DNA of 24,333 bases from JAXGVG01 sp040773965 (lineage in GTDB: Bacteria; Pseudomonadota; Alphaproteobacteria; UBA9219): contig JAXGVG010000008.1 in assembly GCA_040773965.1 (NCBI GenBank), positions 1-24,333 on the forward strand, given 5' to 3'. The notes beneath the pieces were generated by a model. It was given only the letters and a program-made list of their open reading frames with translations, did not search any database and was not told the DNA's origin. Made by a program: the position numbers and the translations under genes. Positions 14,660 through 21,396 of the stretch are shown here, in pieces; within the stretch, counting starts at the first letter, position 1, and each line of letters opens with the position of its first letter.

Positions 14660-15337
14660 ATGAACGTTATTTTCGCCAATCTCGAGGCCCTCCAGCAAAG
14701 AATCGCCGCCGCGGCCCAAACCGCCGGGCGGGAGGCCTCCCCGGTCAAGCTTATTGCCGTCAGCAAGCTCCAGCCACCGGAGGCGGTGGAGGAGGCTTTG
14801 GCGGCCGGGCAGGCCTGTTTTGGCGAAAACTACGTCCAGGAGGCCATAAAAAAGTTTGGGGCCCTGCGCGGCAGCCACCCGGGCCTCGAATTGCACCTTG
14901 TCGGGCCGCTGCAAACGAACAAGGCCGAGGAGGCGGTTAAGCTTTTCGATGTCATCCAGACGGTCGACCGGCCCAAGCTGGCGGCGGCGCTGGCCGAGGC
15001 CTGCCTGAAAGTTGGGCGGGTGCCCACGTTCTATGTGGAAGTGAACATCGGGCGCGAGCCCCAAAAAGCGGGCGTGCTTCCGGAGGAGCTTGATGCTTTT
15101 TTGGAGCAGTGCCGGACCGAGCACGGGCTGGACATTACGGGACTGATGTGCATTCCGCCTCTTGAGCAGGATCCCGAGCCGCATTTCCGCCTTTTGCGTC
15201 AGCTTGCCGACAGGCTGAAGATCAAAAACGTCAGCATGGGCATGAGCGCGGATTTTGAAACGGCCATCCGTTGCGGTGCGACCGAGGTCCGGATCGGGAC
15301 GGCGCTTTTCGGGGAGCGTCCGGCCAGGGACGAGTAA
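14660..15337 (+). CDS. yggS: YggS/PROSC-family pyridoxal-phosphate homeostasis protein
   Basis: Cytoplasmic PLP-binding protein with a single TIM-barrel domain like the N-terminus of alanine racemase. It has no known enzymatic reaction and is involved in vitamin B6 and amino-acid balance. VKLIAVSKLQP carries the PLP-binding Lys (about residue 36). FGENYVQEAIKK, LHLVGPLQTNKAEEAVKLFDVIQTVDR, VEVNIGREPQKAGV, GLMCIPP, SMGMSADFETAIRCGATEVRIGTALFG complete the family pattern. In the usual HxIGxLQxNK motif this protein has HLVGPLQTNK. Length is 225 residues, normal. The ATG at 14660 is set by homology; the bases before it (TCCTCCCC) contain no Shine-Dalgarno. The gene converges on cpoB, with 13 nt between stops. 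Confidence 0.94.
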   Translation: MNVIFANLEALQQRIAAAAQTAGREASPVKLIAVSKLQPPEAVEEALAAGQACFGENYVQEAIKKFGALRGSHPGLELHLVGPLQTNKAEEAVKLFDVIQTVDRPKLAAALAEACLKVGRVPTFYVEVNIGREPQKAGVLPEELDAFLEQCRTEHGLDITGLMCIPPLEQDPEPHFRLLRQLADRLKIKNVSMGMSADFETAIRCGATEVRIGTALFGERPARDE

Positions 15338-15350
15338 GCGGAAAAAGGCG

Positions 15351-16220
15351 TTACTGTTTCTTCGATACGCTGCCGCACTTAAGGCGCGTGCGTTCCTGAT
15401 CCGCGCGGGAGCGGATGGTTTGCGGCGCGTTCGGATAGTTCTTTTTCAACTCGTTCAGCGTCGTGCACGCGTCTTGTGTTTTCTCGAGCGAGCCGAGCGA
15501 CATGGCCATTTTCAGCAGGCTGTCGGGCGCTTTCGTGCCTTTGGGGTTCTGCTGATACGCATCCGCAAAGGCCACGGCGGCGTCGTTGAATTTGGCGCGA
15601 ACGTAAAACGTTTCAGCGTACCAATATTTCGCGTTATCGACGAGTTTGTCCTTCGGGTTTTTGTCGATAAACGACTTGAAGGCTTTTTCGGCGCCTTCGT
15701 AATCGGCCTGACGCAAAAGGCCAAAGGCGCGGTCGTACTGTTCTTGCGCGGTCAGCCCGTAATCGGGCGGCGTATCAGGCAATGGCGGCGTTTTGGGATT
15801 CTTTACGGCTCCGGTAACCTTCTCGCCCCGGACTTTCAAATCGCCCAAGGTGCCGGTTACGGCTTCCGCTTCGGCGGAGTCGCTTTCCTGTTCTTCGCCG
15901 TAACCGCTTTGGCTTGCGGCAGGCGCGGACGCCGCAGGGGCGGGGGTGGGGACGGGGATGGACTCAAGACGGGTGAGACGTTGTTCGGCATCGCTCTGCA
16001 AGCGCTGAAGCGCGAGGTCGATCCGCCGCACGGCATATTCCATCTGTTCGAGCTTGCCCGTGAGCGCGCGCATCTGATCCTCGATGGCGCCCAGGCGCAT
16101 TTCGTAATTTGCGCCGGTGCCGGGCGCAGCGGAGCCGTAGGCGTAGGAATCTTCCTGAGCGTGCAAGGGAAGAGCGACGAACAAAAGCGCGAGAACGGCG
16201 GCAACAGGTATTTTTTTCAT
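15351..16220 (-). CDS. cpoB: Cell division coordinator CpoB / YbgF
   Basis: Periplasmic protein that connects Tol-Pal with peptidoglycan synthesis during constriction. MKKIPVAAVLALLFVALPLHAQ is the signal peptide (cleaved near 21). An N-terminal coiled coil follows (about 38-80, LGAIEDQMRALTGKLEQMEYAVRRIDLALQRL), then an Ala/Pro/Ser-rich linker. A C-terminal array of TPR repeats starts at EQYDRAFGLLRQADYEGAEKAFKSFIDKNP, with YWYAETFYVRAKFNDAAVAF and DSLLKMAMSLGSLEKTQDACTTL as the next units. Length is 289 residues. Start 16220 is set by the signal peptide; no clear Shine-Dalgarno precedes it. It lies downstream of pal on the same strand but beyond a strong terminator, so it probably has its own promoter in 16221-16320. 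Confidence 0.92.
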   Translation of the reverse strand: MKKIPVAAVLALLFVALPLHAQEDSYAYGSAAPGTGANYEMRLGAIEDQMRALTGKLEQMEYAVRRIDLALQRLQSDAEQRLTRLESIPVPTPAPAASAPAASQSGYGEEQESDSAEAEAVTGTLGDLKVRGEKVTGAVKNPKTPPLPDTPPDYGLTAQEQYDRAFGLLRQADYEGAEKAFKSFIDKNPKDKLVDNAKYWYAETFYVRAKFNDAAVAFADAYQQNPKGTKAPDSLLKMAMSLGSLEKTQDACTTLNELKKNYPNAPQTIRSRADQERTRLKCGSVSKKQ

Positions 16221-16314
16221 GGTTGACAGCCCAAGTCGGGACGAAGGGAGATAGGGAGCGTATGAAGCAAAACCTAACAGATTATTGCGTCGAAACAATG
16301 GCCTCTGAAAAAAC

Positions 16315-16348
16315 AAAAGAAAAGGCCGTGACCCGAAGGTCACGGCCC
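16315..16348 (-). terminator. Strong UUCG-loop terminator after pal
   Basis: On the minus strand GGCCGTGACC, loop TTCG, GGTCACGGCC (16347 to 16324) forms a perfect 10-bp stem, followed by TTTTCTTTTGTTTTTT. It starts about 41 nt after the pal stop and should insulate cpoB from pal. Confidence 0.92.
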
Positions 16349-16388
16349 GATTCTTTAGCTAACACCGTCACGGAGGACGGCGCTTCCG

Positions 16389-16877
16389 TTACTGCGCGGT
16401 AACCGTAACGGCGCGGCGGTTCTGAGCCCATGCGGTCTCATTGCTGCCGAGCACAGCCGGGCGCTCTTTGCCATAGCTGACGGTCTTGACGCGGTCGGCC
16501 GGAATGCCGGCGGCAACCAGGTAGTTCTTCGCAGCCGTGGCGCGACGCTCGCCGAGGGCGAGGTTGTACTCACGCGTGCCACGCTCGTCGCAGTGACCTT
16601 CAACCGTCACGCGAACGTTGGCGTACTTTTTAAGCCACGCAGCTTGACGATCCAGCGTTGCGCGGGCTTCGGCCGTCAGATCCGACTTGTCGAAACCGAA
16701 GAATACGCGGTCGCCGACGTTGACGACCAGATCTTCCTGGGTTCCCGGACGGGCGGCGCCCATCCTGCCGGCTCCGCCAGCGCCACCAGCGCCACCGGCG
16801 CCTTCTGCACTACCGGTTGTGTCGCAAGCGGCAACCATTACAAGCGCCGCCATAAGGCACAAAAACTTCTTGAACAT
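16389..16877 (-). CDS. pal: Peptidoglycan-associated lipoprotein Pal
   Basis: Outer-membrane lipoprotein of the Tol-Pal system that binds meso-diaminopimelate in peptidoglycan and is mobilised by TolB. The lipobox is VAAC (Cys18). A Gly/Ala-rich tether follows (about residues 26-37), encoded by 9-nt tandem units, then the OmpA-like domain (about 50-162): RVFFGFDKSDLT, VTVEGHCDERGTREYNLALGERRA and RRAVTV carry the conserved Asp and Arg ligands. Length is 162 residues, normal. Start 16877 is preceded by AAGGGGG at good spacing. Unlike the usual order, it is 587 nt from tolB rather than immediately downstream, and a strong terminator follows. It is therefore probably transcribed alone from a promoter within 16878-17000. 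Confidence 0.96.
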   Translation of the reverse strand: MFKKFLCLMAALVMVAACDTTGSAEGAGGAGGAGGAGRMGAARPGTQEDLVVNVGDRVFFGFDKSDLTAEARATLDRQAAWLKKYANVRVTVEGHCDERGTREYNLALGERRATAAKNYLVAAGIPADRVKTVSYGKERPAVLGSNETAWAQNRRAVTVTAQ

Positions 16878-17464
16878 TGTAACCCCCTTCGTGAACCTCT
16901 AGCGGATCAAGCCGGACCAAAAAACTTTGTTCCCAACCTTAGCCGAGATGTGTGATGACAGACAAGGCAACCGCTCGCGACTCGAAATTTCCATAAAAGT
17001 TAAGAAACTGCTAAGCCCGGACGCGATACCCGGAAAAGTTATTTATCTTAACGATTCGGAAGCGAAAAAAATACCGCTTTTCCTCGACAAGATAAATTAC
17101 ATATCCAATTACGAAAATAAACCGCATGCCCCCTTTAATCAAGTCCCGACAATCCGATTTTCCCAAGAATCAGAATCGATTAGCCCGCCGTGGCAAGAAG
17201 GCAACAAGGGAAAAAAAGGAAAGACTTGGGGCAAAATAAAGGCAAATGGATGTGCCGAATACGGGTCCGAAAAGGAAGGAAGCGGACGGAAAAACGCATG
17301 CGTTATTTTATTTCAATGTGCGAATTCATGAGGGTAGCAGGAAAACGGCAGCATTCTTCGGCCAATAAAGAAAAAGGCCGAAAACGCTGAAGAGATTTAG
17401 TCAAGACATTGATTTCGTTCAAAATAAAACAGCCGGCGGGTTCGCTCCGCTTTCCCGGTATCGA
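16878..17464. other. Gene-free A+T-richer tract between tolB and pal, 587 nt
   Basis: No convincing gene is seen. Composition is visibly richer in A and T than in the flanking genes. A plus-strand open frame at 16927-17331 (134 codons) has no recognisable motif, no ribosome site and atypical residues. The tract should hold the pal promoter near its left end and the 3' region of tolB at its right end. It also holds a 12-bp palindrome AACGCATGCGTT (17293-17304) and the stem-loop at 17349-17389. A small RNA is possible but unsupported. Confidence 0.5.
17349..17389 (-). other. Stem-loop downstream of tolB
   Basis: TTCGGCC (17357-17363) pairs with GGCCGAA (17376-17382), and outer CAGC (17349-17352) pairs with GCTG (17386-17389). 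On the minus strand the T run is inside the loop rather than after the stem, so it is not a canonical terminator, but it lies about 75 nt after the tolB stop and may mark the operon 3' end. Confidence 0.4.
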
Positions 17465-18847
17465 TTAGGGAATTAGAGGCGACCATGCCGGGTCGGAGGC
17501 GTCCATCGGCGTGGAGATTTCCCGCTCATTATATCCCGTCAGGTCGATGGAGTAGAGGCGCGCCGTGCGTTGCCGTCCGCCGGACCCTGTCGGCAGGTCC
17601 TTGAAGTACATCAGGACGCGACCGTTCGGCGACCATGTCGGTCCTTCGACGTGATAGGATTCCGTCAGCAACCGCTCGCCCGAACCGTCGGCGCGCATCA
17701 CGCCGATGTAGAATCGGCCGGATGCCTGCTTGGTGAACGCGATCAAATCGCCGCGCGGCGACCACACCGGCGTTGCGTAACGTCCGTCGCCGAAACTGAT
17801 GCGTTGCACGTCGCTGCCGTTCGCGCTCATGACGTAAAGCTGTTGTGTGCCGCCACGGTCGGATTCAAACACGATCCGCTTGCCGTCCGGCGCGAAGCTC
17901 GGCGCGGTGTTGATCGACGGATGGCTCGTCAGCTTCTGGGTGCGCCGTGTGCGCAGATCCATGGTGTAGATGTTCGAGTTGCCGTTTTCAGAAAGGCTAA
18001 AGATCACCTTGTTGCCGTCGGGAGAAAAACGGGGCGCGAACGTCATGTTCGCGAAGTCGCCCAGCACTTCCTGCCGGCCCGTGTCGATGTTGAACAGGTA
18101 AACGCGCGGCCGGTTGTTGTAATAGGCCATGTACGTGATTTCCTGCAGCGTCGGCGAGAAACGCGGCGTGAGCACCAGCGCGCGGCCGTCCGACAGCAGG
18201 CGGTGATTTTCGCCGTCCTGGTCCATGATGGCGAGGCGCTTGACGCGCGCGTTCGCCGGGCCGCTTTCCGCCACGTAAACGATGCGCGTGTCGAAATAAC
18301 CGTCTTCGCCCGTAATGCGCTTGTAAATCGCGTCGGCGATGATATGCGCGACGCGCCGCCAGTTATTCGGCACCGTGAAATAAGCAAGTCCCGTCATTTG
18401 CTGCTCGCCGAACACGTCCCACAGGCGAAACTCGACTTTCAGGCGGCCGTCCGCCTGGGCTTCGATTCGGCCGACCACAAGGGCCTGCGTGTTCAGGACG
18501 CGCCAGTCCGCGAAACGCGGGGCTACAAGCAGCGAATCCCTGTCCTGGATGAAGGAATGAGGATCGACGGCGGAAAAAAGGCCGGAACGGACCAGATCCT
18601 TGCTGACGACCTGCGCGATGTCGCGCCCGAATTGGGCTTCGTTCCCGCCGGCGCCGTAAAAAGCCGGGATGGCGATAGGAATAGGCTCCACCACGCCGCG
18701 CGTGATGTCGATTCTGACTTCCGCTCGCGCGGAAGCCAGAGGGCAGAAGACAGGCATCAGAAGGCAGAGGAAGAAAAGAACAAATTTTTGCAAAGCAAAG
18801 ACGCGAACCATCTGATACCTGCCTTCTGTCATCTGCATTCTGTTCAT
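17465..18847 (-). CDS. tolB: Tol-Pal translocation protein TolB
   Basis: Periplasmic beta-propeller protein that binds Pal and TolA. After the signal region, the N-terminal domain (about residues 43-170, VRIDITRGVVEPIPIAIPAF to ADAIYKRITGEDGYF) has the TolB fold. The six-bladed propeller has PD40-type repeats (RFSPDGNKVIFSLSENGNSNIY, SFAPDGKRIVFESDRGGTQQLY, VWSPRGDLIAFTK). Start 18847 overlaps the tolA stop as ATGA; other in-frame ATGs are at 18838 and 18811. The 460-residue product is longer than usual because the signal region is about 42 residues (MNRMQMTEGRYQMVRV, then a Phe/Leu-rich core, then LASARA). That region is encoded by an inverted repeat of 7-nt units (18736-18843). Last gene of the ruv-tol operon. 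Confidence 0.95.
   Translation of the reverse strand: MNRMQMTEGRYQMVRVFALQKFVLFFLCLLMPVFCPLASARAEVRIDITRGVVEPIPIAIPAFYGAGGNEAQFGRDIAQVVSKDLVRSGLFSAVDPHSFIQDRDSLLVAPRFADWRVLNTQALVVGRIEAQADGRLKVEFRLWDVFGEQQMTGLAYFTVPNNWRRVAHIIADAIYKRITGEDGYFDTRIVYVAESGPANARVKRLAIMDQDGENHRLLSDGRALVLTPRFSPTLQEITYMAYYNNRPRVYLFNIDTGRQEVLGDFANMTFAPRFSPDGNKVIFSLSENGNSNIYTMDLRTRRTQKLTSHPSINTAPSFAPDGKRIVFESDRGGTQQLYVMSANGSDVQRISFGDGRYATPVWSPRGDLIAFTKQASGRFYIGVMRADGSGERLLTESYHVEGPTWSPNGRVLMYFKDLPTGSGGRQRTARLYSIDLTGYNEREISTPMDASDPAWSPLIP
18736..18843. repeat. Heptad-unit inverted repeat inside the tolB signal peptide
   Basis: On the plus strand, 18736-18770 is five 7-nt units with CAG at the same position in each (CCAGAGG, GCAGAAG, ACAGGCA, TCAGAAG, GCAGAGG). 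After a 37-nt loop, 18808-18843 has CTG at 18812, 18819, 18826, 18833 and 18840, again exactly every 7 nt. The arms are inverted, with about 23 of 35 positions matching by hand alignment. The element covers TolB residues about 2-37. Confidence 0.8.
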
Positions 18848-19680
18848 AGCATATCCCTCGGGTCGAAATTGAAACGGATGGTTTTCCACTGTTCATACTG
18901 ATCGGGCGGCAGTTCCAACGGGCTGCACTTCGGGTTGCGCAAGGCGCGCAAGGCGGATTCGGCGGCGGCGCGGAAGTATGGATCGGTTCCCAAACGCATT
19001 TGATCCACCACCTGAGCCGATTGCACAGTACGATCAGGATTTACTTCGATCAAGACCTCTACGACAAGCGTTTCCGCGTTGCGCGCTCCCACCGGCATGT
19101 TCCAGCACTGGCTGATCTGGCGGCGCAGGGCGTCTTCGGCGCTGATTGTGAGGCGGTCGGACAGCGCCGGGCCGAAATTTCCTTTGGCTCCATTGGGCGT
19201 TTCGCCCTTGTCGGCCGTTTCGCTCGGTTCCGTTTTTGGCGCGGCCGGTTTGAGCCTGGCTACGTTTTTCAGGACGCTCGCCAACTGGTCCTGTTGGGCC
19301 TGGGCCTGCGGTTTGGGCGGCTCGGGAGGGGGCGGTTTGGGCTTGGTTTTCGGTTCGGGAAAGGCTGCTTCGTCGGGCGTTTCCTGTTTTGGCGGCTCGG
19401 CGGGCTTGGCCTCAGGCGTTTGCGGCTTGATTTCCTCCCTGGCCGGAGGGAGCGGCCTGGGTTCCGGCGGCGAAGGCCTGGCTTCTTCTTCGGGCTCGCT
19501 GCGTATGCGGGTGTTGGTGATCTCCCCGATTTCCACGATGTCGACCGGAATGGGCCGCCAGGGCGCGGGAAGGGGCTTGATGAAGACCGGAAGCCCGAAA
19601 TACAGAAAAAGAAGCGCCCCAAGATGCAGGCACGTCGAGGCGATCATACTGTTGCGAAGGTTTCCGTTCTCAATCATCAT
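18844..19680 (-). CDS. tolA: Tol-Pal protein TolA
   Basis: Inner-membrane-anchored, periplasm-spanning protein that transmits force from TolQR to Pal/TolB. A single N-terminal anchor lies at about residues 10-32 (SMIASTCLHLGALLFLYFGL). A long Pro/Glu/Lys-rich spacer (about 50-150, with PPEPRPLPPAREE and PKPPPPEPPKPQAQ) replaces the Ala/Lys helix of enterobacterial TolA. The C-terminal TolA/TonB-like domain (about 185-278, ALRRQISQCWNMPVGARNAETLVVEVLIEVNPDRTV to EQWKTIRFNFDPRDML) carries the conserved CWN motif. Length is 278 residues. The start is ATG 19680 (or 19677), with GAGGTG upstream; tolR ends 10 nt before. The stop overlaps tolB by four bases. Confidence 0.92.
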   Translation of the reverse strand: MMIENGNLRNSMIASTCLHLGALLFLYFGLPVFIKPLPAPWRPIPVDIVEIGEITNTRIRSEPEEEARPSPPEPRPLPPAREEIKPQTPEAKPAEPPKQETPDEAAFPEPKTKPKPPPPEPPKPQAQAQQDQLASVLKNVARLKPAAPKTEPSETADKGETPNGAKGNFGPALSDRLTISAEDALRRQISQCWNMPVGARNAETLVVEVLIEVNPDRTVQSAQVVDQMRLGTDPYFRAAAESALRALRNPKCSPLELPPDQYEQWKTIRFNFDPRDML

Positions 19681-19690
19681 GGCATGCACC

Positions 19691-20170
19691 TCACCGGCGC
19701 GTGCGCGCCCGTTCCGGCGCCGGCTCGGGCCTCGGCAGTTCCGCGACAAGCGCAACCTTGTTAAAGCCGCCGGCGTTGATGGTTCCCATGACTTCCATGA
19801 TCCGGCCATAGGGAACGCCTTTATCCCCGCGCACGAAAACGCGCGCGTCGGGATTCGCGCCCGTGATGGCCCGGAGTTTTGAGACCAGAGCGTCCACCTC
19901 AAGCAAGTTTTGCTGAAGATAGACGTTGCCTTTGGCGTCGATGCTCACCACAAGGGGTTCCTTGCTGTCCTGACTGACTGAACGCGCTTGCGCGCGCGGG
20001 AGATCGACGGGGACGGCGACGGTCAAAAGCGGCGCGGTCACCATGAAAACGATCAACAACACCAGCATCACGTCGACGAGCGGCGTGACATTGATGTCGG
20101 CCACCGGGCGATAGCCCGCTCGCCGCCCGCGCCGCGGCGCGCCTCCCCCGCTCATGACAGGCCCGGCCAT
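19691..20170 (-). CDS. tolR: Tol-Pal protein TolR
   Basis: Inner-membrane ExbD/TolR protein that uses the proton-motive force together with TolQ. The single transmembrane segment (about residues 27-52, INVTPLVDVMLVLLIVFMVT) contains the essential Asp33. The periplasmic domain follows (VAVPVDLPRAQA, VVSIDAKGNVYLQ, ARVFVRGDKGVPYGRIMEVMGTINAGGFNKVALVAE) and is typical in length and order. Total 159 residues. The ATG at 20170 overlaps the tolQ stop by one base (TGATG), implying coupling; an internal ATG at 20158 (MSGGG) is an alternative. The Arg-rich tail (PAPERARTRR) is short. tolA follows after 10 nt. Confidence 0.95.
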   Translation of the reverse strand: MAGPVMSGGGAPRRGRRAGYRPVADINVTPLVDVMLVLLIVFMVTAPLLTVAVPVDLPRAQARSVSQDSKEPLVVSIDAKGNVYLQQNLLEVDALVSKLRAITGANPDARVFVRGDKGVPYGRIMEVMGTINAGGFNKVALVAELPRPEPAPERARTRR

Positions 20171-20910
20171 CAGTGGTCTTCCATGTTGCGCGACAGCGTC
20201 GCGATAAAGTCGTTGGCAAAGTTTTCAAGCCGCGCGCCATAGCGCCCGATCTCGGTCGAAAATTTGTTGTAGGCCGCTGTGGCCGGGATGGCGGCTACAA
20301 GGCCGAGTGCCGTTGCCAGAAGCGCTTCGGCGATGCCCGGCGCAACGACGGCAAGGCTCGTGTTCTGGGCCTGCGCGATGCCGATAAAGGCCCGCATGAT
20401 GCCCCAGACGGTGCCGAACAGGCCGATGAAGGGTGCGACGGAACTTACCGAGGCCAGAAACGTCATCCATGTTTCGATCAATGCCATCTCACGGCCGATG
20501 GTGACTTGTAGAACGCGGTCGATGCGCGCCTGAACCGAAGCGCGGCCCTGCGGCGTGGCCAGCATGCCTTTTTCGCTGGCGCTCCGCCATTCCTTCATGC
20601 CCGCGACGAAGACGGCCTGCATGGGATCGTTGGGCCTTTTGATTTTGTTGTAAAGAAGGTCGAGCGAGCCGCTGGACCAGAAGCGTTCCTCAAAAAAAGT
20701 CGCGCGGTTTTTCAGACGGGAAATTTTGGAGATTTTGTCGAAAATCAAACCCCACGTGAAGACCGAAATAACAAGCAAGCCGATCATGACGACTTTGGCG
20801 ACGAAATCGGAATGGCTGAAAAGGCCGAAAACCGACATGTCCATCGGGGCAACCGAACCGGCAAGCTGGACTTGCGAAACCGGGTCAACGGCTTGAGCTT
20901 CCATAGGCAT
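20170..20910 (-). CDS. tolQ: Tol-Pal protein TolQ
   Basis: Inner-membrane ExbB/TolQ/MotA-type proton-channel subunit. Three membrane segments are seen: about residues 36-56 (FVAKVVMIGLLVISVFTWGL), 145-168 (WMTFLASVSSVAPFIGLFGT) and 185-210 (VVAPGIAEALLATALGLVAA). Between the second and third lie the conserved GLFGTVWGIMRAFIGIA and PGIAEALLATALGL motifs with their channel Thr residues. Length is 246 residues, slightly longer than E. coli TolQ at the N-terminus. Start 20910 follows AGGAG by about 11 nt; a second in-frame ATG lies at 20904. It begins 27 nt after ybgC ends and overlaps tolR by one base. Confidence 0.96.
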   Translation of the reverse strand: MPMEAQAVDPVSQVQLAGSVAPMDMSVFGLFSHSDFVAKVVMIGLLVISVFTWGLIFDKISKISRLKNRATFFEERFWSSGSLDLLYNKIKRPNDPMQAVFVAGMKEWRSASEKGMLATPQGRASVQARIDRVLQVTIGREMALIETWMTFLASVSSVAPFIGLFGTVWGIMRAFIGIAQAQNTSLAVVAPGIAEALLATALGLVAAIPATAAYNKFSTEIGRYGARLENFANDFIATLSRNMEDH

Positions 20911-20937
20911 AGCGAACGTAACTCCTTGGTTTTTCTT

Positions 20938-21396
20938 TTAGATACACCGGGCGCGTAAAACGGCGCGCCATTCTTTCGGCATGCGTAAAACTTTTCCTTC
21001 GGTCGAGATGGTCACGAGAGTCACGGCCATCACCGCGAGCGGTTTACCTTCATGGCGAATGATCTGGCGCATGTCTAGTGTCGCCGCGCCACAGGCCGTT
21101 ACTTCCGTCTCAACCTCAATTAAATCGTCCAATCGCGCGGGGGACTGATAGTCCACAACCAGTTTCTTGACCGCGAAAAGGAGGTTGTGGTTGGCCTTCA
21201 GGTCATGGTGATTCGCGCCTAGCTCCCGTAAAAGCTCCGTCCGCCCGCGTTCCGCAAACCCCAGATAGTTGGCGTAATAGACAACCCCCGCCGCGTCGGT
21301 GTCTTCGTAGTAGACGCGGACGGGAAGAACATGTTTTCCGGCGGCGCGGGCCGTTTTATCTGTTTCCTTGGCCGAAATCTTCGTTTTCATCAGCAT
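20938..21396 (-). CDS. ybgC: Tol-Pal associated acyl-CoA thioesterase YbgC
   Basis: Hotdog-fold 4-hydroxybenzoyl-CoA-type thioesterase, usually the first gene of tol operons and linked to phospholipid and acyl-carrier metabolism. VRVYYEDTDAAGVVYYANYLGFAERGRTELLR holds the catalytic Asp; LVVDYQSPARLDDLIEVETEV and VTLVTISTEGKVLRMP complete the family. No in-frame start codon exists close before VRVYYEDTD, so translation must start at ATG 21396 or 21390, inside ruvB. This gives a Lys/Thr-rich N-terminal extension of about 22 residues (MLMKTKISAKETDKTARAAG) and a 41- or 35-nt overlap with the ruvB 3' end. GGGAAACG upstream may serve as ribosome site. Length is 152 or 150 residues, versus about 134 in E. 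coli. Confidence 0.9.
   Translation of the reverse strand: MLMKTKISAKETDKTARAAGKHVLPVRVYYEDTDAAGVVYYANYLGFAERGRTELLRELGANHHDLKANHNLLFAVKKLVVDYQSPARLDDLIEVETEVTACGAATLDMRQIIRHEGKPLAVMAVTLVTISTEGKVLRMPKEWRAVLRARCI

Noticed and set aside
16927..17331. Plus-strand 134-codon open frame between pal and tolB
   Set aside because: No ribosome site, no signal or domain, Lys/Asn/Ser-rich in an A+T-rich tract; kept only as part of the gene-free region note.
17570..18901. Plus-strand 443-codon open frame opposite tolB
   Set aside because: Shadow of the TolB propeller; no motifs.
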